From VXYL01 sp963422285 (GTDB lineage Bacteria; Pseudomonadota; Gammaproteobacteria; Pseudomonadales; Azotimanducaceae): a stretch of 64,000 nt of DNA. Where the stretch lies: positions 868,001-932,000 of the forward strand of contig CAXXJO010000001.1 of NCBI GenBank assembly GCA_963422285.2, in the 5' to 3' direction. A program made the position numbers and the translations under genes. The notes beneath the pieces were generated by a model, which ran no database searches, was not told the origin of the DNA, and worked only from the letters and a program-made list of their open reading frames with translations. How positions within the stretch are numbered: position 1 is the stretch's first letter; each line of letters begins with the position of its first letter. Shown here one piece after another: positions 35,093 through 44,772 of this stretch.

Positions 35093-35309
35093 TATCCGCG
35101 CGACCGTGGGCATCGGCCCCGCCGCGGCAACCTCGGTTCGTCGGACAGTCTGGCGACTCGGTTAAGATGCATTCCCGTTGTCGTTCAGGTTGCCGGAGTC
35201 TCCTTGTATGGCTCCTTCCTGTTGCTGCTGTTGCGCCGCGGCAGGCCTCGGCCGGGATTCTCCCGCCCAGCGCCGACTCCCGCCTCGCGGTATTGTAAAA
35301 ACGGCCTCA

Positions 35310-35702
35310 TTCACCGAGATATTCCCTCCGGCTCGCAATAGAGCGAGGAGCGCCCGATCGACAGCACGCGACATTGCCGGATCAGGCTCGGCACCGGGTG
35401 ATCCCGCGCAACCAGCGCCCGCCGCGCCGACTGGCCCCGCGAGACAAAAAAAATCCCGATCCACAATCTACTCCCCGATCTTCGCGTGACGCTCGCGATC
35501 CTCGCTCTCATGATCCCGGCGCCGGCGCTCGACACTGTTGGAGAACACCCCGCCAAGACTCTCGATCGCCTGCCGCTTCCATGTGCCCACCTAGTTCGGG
35601 TGAACCTAGTGCCGCGAGGCGGACTGCCGAAGCGCGCCCTGGGCAATCTTCGTCTTCTGCTCTCCTGAAAGCATCCGGCGCCTGCTGCTCATCCGCATCC
35701 CT
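35310..35702 (-). pseudogene. IS3-family transposase remnant (OrfA and start of OrfB)
   Basis: OrfA can be followed from MRMSSRRRMLSGEQKTKIAQ through ALRQSASRH, VHPN and VGTWKRQAIESLGGVFSN to DRERHAKIGE, with in-frame stops after SASRH, after VHPN and after KIGE. OrfB begins after a frame change at RALVARDHPVPSLIRQCRV and ends abruptly after LSIGRSSLYCEPEG. This is the typical OrfA/OrfB organisation of IS3-type elements, but the DDE catalytic domain is missing. No inverted repeats were found. It lies next to the polysaccharide genes and may mark an insertion that reshaped this locus. The remaining bases 35093-35309 hold nothing I recognise. Confidence 0.7.
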
Positions 35703-35724
35703 CCGTCAGGCGGTGGCATACACC

Positions 35725-36837
35725 TTAGCGACCTGTCCGATCTCCCGAGGCCAACTCACATAGACCGCGCAGGTCTGCAGCCGCACGGTCGTACCACTCG
35801 GCGCTGCGAAAGCAGCCCCCCCTGCGTCTGGCGCCTCCGCAGAGCCGTCGATACAGATCGGGGTCCTCCAGCACTCGCTCGATCGCGGCCCACAACGCTG
35901 CGACGGAGCGGGGTTCCACAAGCAGCCCGTTCTCCTCGTGCTCGACGAGCTCGGAAACGCCGCCCCATTTGGCGGCGACGACGGGCAGACCGCACTGAAA
36001 GGCTTCGAGAATGGCGCCGGGGTAGCCTTCGTATCTGCAATAGCTGGGAAACAGCAGCAGATCGTGTTCGCTCAGCACATGCGGCACCTCGGCCGGCCCG
36101 AGAACGCCGCCATAGGTCGCCCTGGGGTGACCCTCGAACAAGGAAAAGTCCGTGTCGGACATGCGCGGACCGAAGACGTGGAGGTGACAATGCTCGGGCA
36201 GACAGCGGCAAGCATCGAGTGCTTCGGCCAGTCCCTTGTCCATGTGCAATTGGGCCATGAAAACCAGTTTCCTCACCGTCTCGCGCCCGCCCGCCGCCGG
36301 CGCATCGACGTTCCTCGTATTGGGAAACCAGCGAAAGTTGGCCAGATTGCCGAACTCCCGGTGCAACTGCTGTGTTTCGACATACACCAACGCGCTGCGC
36401 ATCCAGGTTCGATCCGCCAGCCAGCGGGTCAAAGCGCCGTAGTTCCGATAAATCGCACCCAGGCCGGAACCGGAGAACCGCAGCACCAGGGGGCGACGTG
36501 CGATCTTGCAGATGATCCAGAGGGGCGAGGCTGCGATCAGCGCCGAATAGGGGGCTATGACGAGGAACACGAGCCGGCAGCGCCGGATCGTCTTCACGAC
36601 TCCCCACAGCACCCGCATGAACCTTGCGAGGCGAATGGCCCCTACTTTCCACGGGGGCAGATTGGTCACGCTCCCCGACGTGTCGAGGACATCCAGCTCG
36701 AAACCCCGCCCGCGCAGTGCAAGGACCGACTCCGCAGACAGAACTTTGTTGCCTCCGATCACATCGGTAGCCGACGGCCTGGCTCCCGGCAGGGGCCCGA
36801 TCATCAGGACCTTCGGCTTGTGCTGTTCGTTCACCAT
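35725..36837 (-). CDS. Glycosyltransferase family 4
   Basis: A 370-residue GT-B glycosyltransferase. The N-terminal domain starts KPKVLMIGPLPGARPSATDVIGGNK, the hinge is followed by KLVFMAQLHMDKGLAEALDAC (sugar-nucleotide site), and the C-terminal domain has HDLLLFPSYCRYEGYPGAILEAFQCGLPVVAAKWGGVSELVE, the E-x7-E motif region that binds the donor phosphate. The acceptor is probably a lipid-linked surface oligosaccharide because a flippase gene lies upstream on the same strand. Donor sugar unknown. Gene spacing to the flippase is 318 bases, so a separate promoter is possible. Confidence 0.88.
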   Translation of the reverse strand: MVNEQHKPKVLMIGPLPGARPSATDVIGGNKVLSAESVLALRGRGFELDVLDTSGSVTNLPPWKVGAIRLARFMRVLWGVVKTIRRCRLVFLVIAPYSALIAASPLWIICKIARRPLVLRFSGSGLGAIYRNYGALTRWLADRTWMRSALVYVETQQLHREFGNLANFRWFPNTRNVDAPAAGGRETVRKLVFMAQLHMDKGLAEALDACRCLPEHCHLHVFGPRMSDTDFSLFEGHPRATYGGVLGPAEVPHVLSEHDLLLFPSYCRYEGYPGAILEAFQCGLPVVAAKWGGVSELVEHEENGLLVEPRSVAALWAAIERVLEDPDLYRRLCGGARRRGGCFRSAEWYDRAAADLRGLCELASGDRTGR

Positions 36838-37155
36838 CGACTTCGTTCCCTGGCATCAAGTGGCGGATTTCTTCTCGGCCCATGGTCCAGCACGGATCGA
36901 CTGGCTGTCCACAGAAAACGCAAGTCGCTGCATCTACGTCGGGAGCCAAGCAATTCGAGCGGCCAGGGGTGGCTCGCCAGCTTCGCCTGGCACCACAACC
37001 TTCGCTATGAGAGGCAGGCGATGAACCAACGATTCATCCATAGCGCCGCACGATCCGACAGCATATCGCCTCCGCAGGCTGAGTTTCAGGGCAATCAGGA
37101 ATTCGATTGTCCTGATGGCCTCGCATGAATGTCTACCTAGTCGGATGGGCATCGC
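36838..37155. other. Intergenic stretch within the polysaccharide locus
   Basis: 318 bases between two minus-strand genes. Open frames are shadows. A promoter for the glycosyltransferase should lie here; I cannot identify one. Confidence 0.4.
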
Positions 37156-38601
37156 TCACTCTTGAAGTCGTCGCTTTCTGGAAAGTGCGACATGGAGCGA
37201 GTTCCAGAGGTAGGTGGCGTCCCTGCGACGGGGCAGCCAGAGAGACGGCAAAGACAGCCCGGTGGCGCGGTGGAACACGAAGGCGAGAAACACGATCCGG
37301 GCAAACACTCCCGCGGTTATCCCCCAGGCCACGCTGTGGACGCCGAGCGTCGGATACAGCGCCAGACAGATCGCTATATTGACGACCAAGCTCAGCCACA
37401 AAGCCGAGGAGCAGACTCCCGGACGGTCGCTGCCTGTGAAGTAAGCCACGAATATGTTCGACCCGGCATAGGCGACAATGCCCGGCGCCATGATCCACAG
37501 CAACGGAACCGCAGGCACGAACGCCTCGGAGAGCAGGAGCCGGATCACCGGTTCGCAAACGGCCAGGAACGCGATGACGGCGCCTGCGGTGGCCAAGCAC
37601 ACCAGACGCAGCGAGTACCCGACCGTTTCCAGCGGCTCCGCCGAGCCCCTCGCCACGCGCGGAAACAACACCGTCGCGACCGAGCTGGGCAGAAAGCCGA
37701 GGCGGAGCATGATCGTGCTGGCGGCGGCGAACAGCCCGATATCCGCACGCCCCGCCAGCGCACCCAGAATGAACACGCCGACACGCGGTTCGATTTCGTT
37801 TCCAATCTGGGCCACATGGTATCGGAGACCGTACCCGATAATACGGCGAAGCTCCGAAACGCACGGCATCTCGAACCTCAGCCCGCAGGCCCTGCGCAAA
37901 TCCCGGAGGCAGCATGCGAGCTTGACGACATAGCCCGCAATCAGCGCCAGAACAGCCCCGTTCACTCCCTGGCCAAGCGTCCAGACCAGCACCACGACTC
38001 CCGCCACGACGGTGCAGGACTGCAGCAACAGAATGCGCGCCAAGGGCGAGAAGCGTCTGAGTCCGGCGAGCTGCATCTCGGCGGCGTAGGAAACGGAGAT
38101 GAGAGGCACCAGCAACAACGCAAGCAGGAACGAGCCCGAGTCGGCCTTCTGGAAGAAAGCCATGTCGCTATGGATGAGCAGTATCGCCGCGACCGCCGCA
38201 ACGATGCTGCCGGCGAGGCCGATGCTGAACGCCCCGCACAGACATCTCGACAGGCCGATTCGCCCGGACGCGGCGAAGTACTGGCCGCCATTGGCGGCGC
38301 TGAGCGCAGAGACCACGCCCAGCACGGAGCCGAATGCGACGCAGACCGCGTATTCGCCGCGGCCCGCTGGCAGGAGAAGGTGGGCGAGCAGGCTCTGACT
38401 GAATATCGCGATCCCGTATACGCCGGCGCGGGTCCCGAACACCAGAGCGACCTCGTGCGCCGCGGGCTGGGCTGCGCTGCCGACCGGTTTTGCTTCGAGC
38501 GAAGCCGCGCTAGGGCGGCGGTCCGGCGGCGCGGGATCGGTGCCGGCGGGGTCGGTCTTCGCGTTCACGCCGACGTCCCCGGGTGGTCGTCCGGCGCGCA
38601 T
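37156..38601 (-). CDS. Polysaccharide flippase (Wzx/MATE-like)
   Basis: A 481-residue integral membrane protein with about twelve to fourteen hydrophobic segments after a 50-residue Pro/Ala-rich cytoplasmic leader. Segments such as GVYGIAIFSQSLLAHLLLP, GEYAVCVAFGSVLGVVSAL, and GIVAYAGSNIFVAYFTGSDRPG fit the oligosaccharide flippase (Wzx) group of the MOP superfamily. It would move lipid-linked sugar units across the inner membrane. ATG 38601 was preferred over the upstream frame start (38664) because GAGG lies just before it and the leader is unlikely to be longer. Part of a surface polysaccharide locus. Confidence 0.82.
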   Translation of the reverse strand: MRAGRPPGDVGVNAKTDPAGTDPAPPDRRPSAASLEAKPVGSAAQPAAHEVALVFGTRAGVYGIAIFSQSLLAHLLLPAGRGEYAVCVAFGSVLGVVSALSAANGGQYFAASGRIGLSRCLCGAFSIGLAGSIVAAVAAILLIHSDMAFFQKADSGSFLLALLLVPLISVSYAAEMQLAGLRRFSPLARILLLQSCTVVAGVVVLVWTLGQGVNGAVLALIAGYVVKLACCLRDLRRACGLRFEMPCVSELRRIIGYGLRYHVAQIGNEIEPRVGVFILGALAGRADIGLFAAASTIMLRLGFLPSSVATVLFPRVARGSAEPLETVGYSLRLVCLATAGAVIAFLAVCEPVIRLLLSEAFVPAVPLLWIMAPGIVAYAGSNIFVAYFTGSDRPGVCSSALWLSLVVNIAICLALYPTLGVHSVAWGITAGVFARIVFLAFVFHRATGLSLPSLWLPRRRDATYLWNSLHVALSRKRRLQE

Positions 38602-39018
38602 GTCCTCATCATCTCCTTGGACGGCAGACTCGCCCGGACAGCCGACGGCTCCACAATCCCGCACCCGAACAGCGCGCGGAGCTCACTGCAGCTCATGCGA
38701 ACGATTTTTAAGCGGACGGACACGGTATGGCGGTCTGCATGGTGGCCAGGGACACGAAGTTCAGGCATCGAACCGCCTCCCGGCGGCCCGGCCATTGCCA
38801 GGATGCTTCGGGGGTCATCATCTTCTACCGAATGTAGCATGAGGGCATGCTCAGTTTTCATCCAGGGATGACCATGGGGGAACAGCCTCCAGCCGAAGAA
38901 CGGGAATATTTCATCTTTAACTAACATTCAAAACGGGTTTCATTCCCACCATAAACAGATAAAAGATCGGGAGGGGCGAAGATTAGAAGCTTTGCCAAGC
39001 GATATCGAGAGAGACATA
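38602..39018. other. AT-richer promoter region of the flippase gene
   Basis: About 415 bases. The segment 38880-38990 is clearly AT-rich relative to the surroundings and lies upstream of the flippase, so promoter elements are likely. No gene or RNA is recognisable. Confidence 0.45.
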
Positions 39019-39525
39019 TTATTGCTGGCCGCCTATACGATTTGCAGGGTTGGCAACTCCAGTTTCAATCGCTGCCGAGCGATCGGCGAGAGGCATCGCT
39101 GCTGTGTCCAGCATCCGTTGCGTTGCCGTCCCGGCCGGCGGTGTACGAACTCGAAGGTCAGACATCGGACAGGCAGCTCCCGGCAGCCGGTTCGCCGCCT
39201 GCCTGTGCGGAGCGCCGAGGCCGATCAGGATCCAGGCGAAGATGCCTCGGATCAGATCGGCCTGGAAAAAGTAGGTGTCGACGTTGCTGTGAAGGATCGG
39301 AAATACGGTGCAAACGGCGACGTAGCACTGCAACGGCGTAACCTTCCGCCCCGTTCGCAGATTGAGTATCAGGGATGCGAACAAAAACCCGAGCACGGTC
39401 ATGCCGAAGACTCCGGTTTGCAAACCCACTTGCAACAGCATGTTATGGGTGGATGTGATGATGCGCGGCCCATCGTAAGTATTGACAAAGGCATTCATGG
39501 ACGCAACGACACCTTCGGTTTCCGT
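39019..39525 (-). pseudogene. C-terminal fragment of an O-antigen polymerase/ligase
   Basis: About 110 residues match the last membrane part of O-antigen polymerase/ligase proteins: MNAFVNTYDGPRIITSTHNMLLQVGLQTGVFG, MTVLGFLFASLILNLR, YVAVCTVFPILHSNVDTYFFQADLIRGIFAWILIGLG. The THNMLLQ loop with its conserved His/Asn is present, as are three membrane segments. The preceding ten or so helices are missing; instead the open frame continues into a leucine-rich-repeat fragment. The last 60 residues are low complexity. The fragment cannot be a working polymerase. Confidence 0.7.
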
Positions 39526-39750
39526 ATTATCGACCCCTCCATCGGGCGACTCGCAATCGGTCAAATTCGGAACGCGATGTAGTCCGAACGCAATGCAGCC
39601 GGTGAGTTCGTTGCCGTTCAGGCGCAGTACCGAGAGCGTGTCAAGCGCCGCCAATTCTGGCGGAATAGGATCGGTCAAGGCATTGTTGCTCGGCCTCAGC
39701 AACTCCAGCTTGTCCAGCCGCCCCAACTCCGGCGGAACGACGCCGCGCAA
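39526..39750 (-). pseudogene. Leucine-rich-repeat fragment joined in frame to two unrelated remnants
   Basis: About 75 residues contain three plant-type LRR units: RLRGVVPPELGRLDKLELLRPSNNALTD, PIPPELAALDTLSVLRLNGNELTG, CIAFGLHRVPNLTDCES. The PPELG-x-L-x-x-L-x-x-L-x-L-x-x-N-x-L-T-G consensus is clear. The usual C-terminal cap (GCIP...) is present but with changes. It lies in one frame with the glycosyltransferase remnant before it and the polymerase remnant after it, without any start of its own. It looks like debris of an LRR gene captured between two polysaccharide genes. Confidence 0.7.
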
Positions 39751-40185
39751 TCGGTCGCGGGCGTCACCCGCCCCGAGCGGCATGGTCATCGCCAACGCCA
39801 CTGGACGCTCGAAGAATGTAGTCCCACCTGCTTCTGCCGGCCGCCGATATTGGCCGCCCCCGTTGTGCAGAGCGTGTCGACCGCGCGGCGTACATGTCCG
39901 GGCGGGAGCGCTGCATGGGCGTCGCATCGCACGATGTTCTCGCCGCTCAAGATCCGAATCGCAGCATTGATTCCGGCCCTGGGGACCAGCTGCACCGACG
40001 GCATTGTCGGCGAACCAGCTCGGATGCGGCCAGGGTATCAGAACCGTCGGCGACGATGATCTCCACTGCACCTGCGTAGTCTTGGGACAGTACGAGTCCA
40101 GAGCTGCCACGAGGGTCGCTTCGGCATTGCGAGACGGGATTATGACCGACACGGAGAGGGGGCGAGGATCGTCTATTCTTGACAT
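39751..40185 (-). pseudogene. Glycosyltransferase family 2 N-terminus with several frameshifts
   Basis: Reading across frames gives a GT-A glycosyltransferase start: SVSVIIPSRNAEATLVAALDS, then SQDYAGAVEIIVADGSDT and ELVRRQC, then PSVQLVPRAGINAAIRILSGENIVRCDAHAALP with the DxH-type metal motif, AVDTLCTTGAANIGG, and TTFFERPVALAMTMPLGAGDAR. At least three shifts are required (near 40093, 40010 and 39825). The C-terminal half is absent. It belonged to the polysaccharide locus. The first frame happens to reopen and merges with the LRR and polymerase fragments into a 388-codon open frame. Confidence 0.72.
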
Positions 40186-40432
40186 CCATACTGCTGATAT
40201 TCTCCTGTTGCGGTAGCCAACCCCGACGACGGTCGGAAAAGCATTTTGACTGTATCGGCTTTCGGCGTTCGCATCAAGGTTTCTGCCATCACGGACGACA
40301 GTGGGTCCGGCTACGCTTGAGGTCTAATGAACTCGCTTGCGAGCGCTTATGTCGGCGTGGATTTCGCTAACGGTGCGGAGTGAGGAGTAGTGACACTATG
40401 TTGTTCGATCCTTTGAAAAGGCTTATTCATCG

Positions 40433-42499
40433 GTGAAACCGGATTCGCAGATGCTCGACCCGAAACCGTCCTATCGAATAGGCGTGGACATCGGCGGCAC
40501 GTTTACCGATGTGGTGCTCGAAGGCGACAACCGAGTCACCACCAAGGTGCTGACCACTCATGCCGAGCCGGCGGACGGCGTACTGCAAGGCTTGCGGGAG
40601 GTTCTCCGTCGCGCCGGCGCCGCCCCGGCGGAAGTCCGCGTCGTGCTGCACGGCACCACCCTCGCCACCAACGCGCTGATCGAACGTCGGGGCGCCCGTA
40701 CCGCGCTCATTACCACCGAAGGCCATCGGGACGTGCTGGAAATGGCGTTCGAGAACCGCTTCGAGCAGTACGATGTCGACATCGACCGCCCGCATCCGCT
40801 GGTGCCTCGGCACTGGCGGCTGACCCTGCCCGAACGCATGAATGCCGCCGGCGAGGTGCTGACGCCGCTGTCCCCGGCGGCGGTGCAGGCGCTGGTGCCG
40901 ACGCTTGCCGAAAACGCCATCGACAGCGTGGCCGTGGGCTTCCTGCACGGCTATGCCAACCCGGCTCACGAGCGGCTGGTGCGCGAAGTGCTGGGCGCGG
41001 CCCTGCCGCAGCTTTCCATCACCTTGGCCAGCGCCGTCTGCCCGGAGATACGCGAGTTCGAGCGTTTCTCCACGGCTTGCGCCAACGCCTATGTGAAGCC
41101 GCTCATGTCTCGCTATCTGGCCGACTTGCAGACGCGGCTGGCCGACCTCGGCCTCGATTGTCCGTTCCTGATGATGACTTCCGGCGGTGGTCTCACCTCC
41201 ATCGAGACCGCGCGGGAGTTCCCCATCCGCTTGGTCGAGTCCGGCCCCGCCGGCGGGGCCATCCTGGCAGCGCAAATCGCCGCGGACTTGGATCTCAGGC
41301 GGGTGCTGTCGCTGGACATGGGCGGCACCACCGCCAAGATATGCCTCATCGACGACGGCTCACCGCAGTATTCGCGCGCCTTCGAGGTGGACCGCAGCTA
41401 CCGCTTCAAGAAGGGCAGCGGCCTGCCGGTGCGCATCCCCGTCATCGAGATGGTGGAGATCGGCGCCGGCGGCGGCTCCATCGCTTCGGTGGATCGCTTG
41501 GGACGCATTCAGGTGGGGCCGCGCAGCGCTGGTTCGGAACCTGGGCCGGCCTGCTACGGCCGGGGCGGGGAAAACGCCACGGTGACCGACGCCGATGTGG
41601 TTCTGGATCGGCTCGATCCGGCCCGATTCGCTGGCGGTTCGATGCGCTTGGACATCGAGGCGGCGCGCCGAGCATTGGAGCGTCATGTCGGCGAACCCTG
41701 GGGCGAAGCGAATGTTCGCGACGCCGCCCAAGCCGTCAGCGAGATCGTCGACGAGAACATGGCCGCGGCAGCACGCGCCCACGCCGCCGAGTGGGGTCGG
41801 GACCTCCGCCGACGGACGCTGATCGCCTTCGGCGGCGCAGCCCCGATCCACGCCGCCCGGCTGGCTGAAAAGCTGAACCTGGACGCCGTGCTGGTGCCGC
41901 CGGCCGCGGGGGTGGGTTCCGCAGTGGGTTTCCTGGCAGCGCCCATCGCCTTTGAGGTGGTGCGCAGCCGCTATCTGCGGCTGTCGGCGTTCGCCGCCGA
42001 AGCCATCCGAGAAGCGATGGCGGAAATGCGAGCCGAAGCCGAGGCGGTCGTCGGCCCGATTGCCGCCGGCGAGCGTTTGGAATCCCGCCGCGCCTACATG
42101 CGCTACCTGGGCCAAGGCTACGAGATCGCCGTGGACGTGCCGGACGAGGCGACCGCGCAGGCACTGCGCACCGCCTTCGACGGGGCCTACGAGCAGCGCT
42201 ACGGGCGTCTGATTCCGGGCCTCGACGTGGAAGTGCTGAGCTGGACGCTGACCCTGCGCTGCGAGGTGCCGAGGCGGGCGCTTGCCGCCACGCCGGACGA
42301 AACACGCCGAGCAGAGCCATCGGCAATCTCGGGCCGGGTTGATCGGGATGCGCTCGGCATCGGCGATCGGATTGCCGGCCCCGCCGCCATCGTCGAAGAC
42401 CAGACCGTGATCGTGGTTCCCGCCGGCTTCCGAGCCCAGGTGGACGAGCATGGCAACGTCGTGCTGGGCAGAACTCCTGGCGACGATTTCCAGGCATAG
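40433..42499 (+). CDS. hyuA: Hydantoinase/oxoprolinase subunit A (HyuA-type)
   Basis: A 688-residue ATP-dependent amidohydrolase subunit of the HyuA/oxoprolinase/acetone carboxylase family. The phosphate loop YRIGVDIGGTFTDVVLEG is at the N-terminus, VLHGTTLATNALIERRGARTALITT follows, and the second nucleotide segment VLSLDMGGTTAKICLIDDG lies near residue 290. Later come FGGAAPIHAARLAEKL and PPAAGVGSAVGF. Substrate may be a hydantoin, 5-oxoproline or related cyclic amide. GTG 40433 has AAGG upstream; ATG 40451 is equally possible. HyuB is encoded 160 bases downstream on the same strand, and both subunits are required. Confidence 0.9.
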   Translation: MKPDSQMLDPKPSYRIGVDIGGTFTDVVLEGDNRVTTKVLTTHAEPADGVLQGLREVLRRAGAAPAEVRVVLHGTTLATNALIERRGARTALITTEGHRDVLEMAFENRFEQYDVDIDRPHPLVPRHWRLTLPERMNAAGEVLTPLSPAAVQALVPTLAENAIDSVAVGFLHGYANPAHERLVREVLGAALPQLSITLASAVCPEIREFERFSTACANAYVKPLMSRYLADLQTRLADLGLDCPFLMMTSGGGLTSIETAREFPIRLVESGPAGGAILAAQIAADLDLRRVLSLDMGGTTAKICLIDDGSPQYSRAFEVDRSYRFKKGSGLPVRIPVIEMVEIGAGGGSIASVDRLGRIQVGPRSAGSEPGPACYGRGGENATVTDADVVLDRLDPARFAGGSMRLDIEAARRALERHVGEPWGEANVRDAAQAVSEIVDENMAAAARAHAAEWGRDLRRRTLIAFGGAAPIHAARLAEKLNLDAVLVPPAAGVGSAVGFLAAPIAFEVVRSRYLRLSAFAAEAIREAMAEMRAEAEAVVGPIAAGERLESRRAYMRYLGQGYEIAVDVPDEATAQALRTAFDGAYEQRYGRLIPGLDVEVLSWTLTLRCEVPRRALAATPDETRRAEPSAISGRVDRDALGIGDRIAGPAAIVEDQTVIVVPAGFRAQVDEHGNVVLGRTPGDDFQA

Positions 42500-42658
42500 C
42501 GCAACAGAGCGGGATGCGCCAACCCAAGCCAACGGACGACGGCCATCGGTGATGGGGAACGGCATAGGCATCAGTCGTGATAGCCTGCTGCTGTGCCCTG
42601 ATGGCCGATGCGGCTTCGATTTGGCGCTATAGCGGGCCGCGCACAACGGGAGCGAGCC

Positions 42659-44329
42659 GTGAGCGACATCCGCGATCAACTGGTATGGAACCGCCTGCTG
42701 GCCATCGTCGAGCAACAGGCGCAGACGCTGATGCGAACCGCGTTTTCCACCGTGGTTCGAGAAGCCGGCGACCTGTCTGCCGGTGTCTTCGACACCAGCG
42801 GCGCCATGCTCGCCCAAGCCGTCACCGGCACTCCTGGCCATGTCAACGCCATGGCCGCCAGCGTCGGCAAGTTCCTCGCCAGATACCCGCTTGCCGGGCT
42901 GGCACCGGGGGATGTGCTGATCACCAACGATCCCTGGGACGGTACCGGCCACCTCAACGACTTCACCGTGGTCACGCCGGTATTCGATACGACCGCTGTG
43001 CGGTCGCCCGGACGGAGCACGGATACGCCCCGCCCCGTGGCCCTGTTTGCCGCCACCAGCCACATCGCCGATGTGGGCGGACGCGGCTTCGGCCCTGATG
43101 CCGGAGAGCTGTTCGAGGAAGGCATCCGCGTACCGATCATGAAGCTCTTCGACCGCGGCGAACTCGATGCTTCGCTGATGCGCCTTATCAAAGCCAACGT
43201 CCGGGATCCCGTAGTGGCCGAGGGCGACCTTCATTCCCTGACTGCCTGCAATCGCAGCGGCAGCGCGCAACTGCTGGCCATGCTGCGCGAGTTCGAACTC
43301 GACCACCTCGACCAAGCAGGGCGCTGGATCATCGAATCCTCCCGCCGTGCCATGGCGGAGGAAATCCGCGCCTTGCCGGACGGCGTCTACCGCCACGCCA
43401 TGGCCGTGGACGGCTACGACGAGCCGGTGCATATCGCCTGCGCTCTCACCGTGGCCGGCGATGCCATCGACATCGATTTCGCCGGCACGTCCGGCGTCTC
43501 GCCATTCGGCATCAACGTGCCGCTGAACTACACCGAAGCGTATGCCTCCTTCGGTGTGCGCTGCATTGTCGGCAACGACGTGCCGAACAACGCCGGCTCC
43601 TTGGCCCCAGTCGCCGCGCGCGCGCCCGCCGGCACCATCCTCAACGCCTTGCCGCCGGCGGCGGTATCCGCCCGTCACGCTCTCGGCCAGATGCTGCCCG
43701 ACGTGGTGCTCGGCTGCCTGGATCAAGTGCTGCCGGGCATCGTGCCAGCGGAAGGCGCTTCGTGCATCTGGAACCCGGTGCTGCGCAGCTTTTCACCAGC
43801 CGCAGGCGCCTCACCAGCCGCAGGCGCGGCCGGCGGCAACTTCGCCGAGACTCCGTTCGTCATCAATCCCATCTTCAACGGCGGCACCGGCGCCCGCGCC
43901 GCCAAGGACGGCCTCTCCACCACCGCCTTCCCGTCCGGCGTACGCACCACGCCCACGGAAGTGAACGAAGTCACCGCACCCTTGGTCATCCGTCGCCGGG
44001 AATATCTGCCGGGTTCCGGCGGCACCGGCGAATACCGTGGCGGCCTCGGCCAAGTCGTCGAGATCGTCCACGCCGAGGGTGCGCCGTTCGTCATCTCCAA
44101 GATGTTCGACCGCATCCATCACCCGGCGCTTGGACGCCGTGGAGGAAACAGCGGCGCTCCGGGCCGAGTCTACATCAAGGACGGCCCCGAACTGGGCGGC
44201 AAAGGCCAGGACGTCGTGCCCGCTGGCGCGACGCTGGTGCTGGAAACCCCCGGCGGCGGCGGTTTGGGCGACCCGGCCCGTCGCGCTGCCGAGGCGATCC
44301 GCCAGGATGTCGAGGCTGGTCTGGTGTAG
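42659..44329 (+). CDS. hyuB: Hydantoinase/oxoprolinase subunit B (HyuB-type)
   Basis: A 556-residue subunit of the same enzyme family. Diagnostic parts are AFSTVVREAGDLSAGVFDTSGAMLAQA, GDVLITNDPWDGTGHLNDFTVVTPVF, FAATSHIADVGG, GTSGVSPFGINVPLNYTEAY and the C-terminal PGGGGLGDPARR. GTG 42659 was chosen because GGGAG lies 6 bases upstream and similarity starts right after. A small 18-base tandem duplication (43793-43828) adds two SPAAGA units to a loop; the frame is kept. The tRNA-Leu gene lies 36 bases downstream on the other strand. Confidence 0.9.
   Translation: MSDIRDQLVWNRLLAIVEQQAQTLMRTAFSTVVREAGDLSAGVFDTSGAMLAQAVTGTPGHVNAMAASVGKFLARYPLAGLAPGDVLITNDPWDGTGHLNDFTVVTPVFDTTAVRSPGRSTDTPRPVALFAATSHIADVGGRGFGPDAGELFEEGIRVPIMKLFDRGELDASLMRLIKANVRDPVVAEGDLHSLTACNRSGSAQLLAMLREFELDHLDQAGRWIIESSRRAMAEEIRALPDGVYRHAMAVDGYDEPVHIACALTVAGDAIDIDFAGTSGVSPFGINVPLNYTEAYASFGVRCIVGNDVPNNAGSLAPVAARAPAGTILNALPPAAVSARHALGQMLPDVVLGCLDQVLPGIVPAEGASCIWNPVLRSFSPAAGASPAAGAAGGNFAETPFVINPIFNGGTGARAAKDGLSTTAFPSGVRTTPTEVNEVTAPLVIRRREYLPGSGGTGEYRGGLGQVVEIVHAEGAPFVISKMFDRIHHPALGRRGGNSGAPGRVYIKDGPELGGKGQDVVPAGATLVLETPGGGGLGDPARRAAEAIRQDVEAGLV
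43793..43828 (+). repeat. 18-base tandem duplication inside hyuB
   Basis: TCACCAGCCGCAGGCGCC is followed directly by a copy with one difference. It encodes two consecutive SPAAGA units in what is probably a surface loop, without breaking the frame. Confidence 0.85.
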
Positions 44330-44364
44330 CGCCGGTCTGGCCCGGGGTTCGGCCGGCAGGGTAA

Positions 44365-44449
44365 TGGTGCCCGGAGCCGGAGTCGAACCGGCACGGGTTG
44401 CCCCGGGGGATTTTAAGTCCCCTGTGTCTACCAATTCCACCATCCGGGC
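44365..44449 (-). tRNA. tRNA-Leu (anticodon UAA)
   Basis: 85 bases including an encoded CCA. Acceptor stem GCCCGGA pairs with TCCGGGC; the anticodon loop is CTTAAAA with anticodon TAA; the T-loop is GGTTCGACTCC. A variable arm (about 13 bases) marks it as a class II tRNA, as expected for Leu. Confidence 0.95.
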
Positions 44450-44772
44450 GAGGGAGCGTGAGCATAGCATCGCCAAACATCACCTAGGCACGGCATCAGC
44501 CAGCGGAAGAGGAAAACGTGTGCAGCACCCTCGGTTGGGGAAAACGGCGGGCTTTGTTCGGCAGCTGAAAGCACCTGGACCGAGGTGCTTTAGAGTCCGC
44601 GGGCGATCTTGCCGGTTCCGACTCTGCGCGGGCCCGTTCGACTGCACAGGCTTGGCCGCACGTCCCACGGCGGCCATTCTCCATGACTACAGGTTGGCAT
44701 GATAGTGCCTCTCGCTGTTTCTGATAGTAGGCTAGGCGCCAGGTTCGAGCGCACAGGCGGGATACTCGCGCC
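44450..44772. other. Intergenic stretch after tRNA-Leu
   Basis: About 320 bases. Open frames are shadows. No integrase or attachment-site duplicate of the tRNA 3' end was found, so there is no evidence for an island at this tRNA. Confidence 0.45.

Noticed and set aside
44365..44449. tRNA-Leu as an island attachment site
   Set aside because: No integrase gene and no repeat of the tRNA 3' end found nearby.
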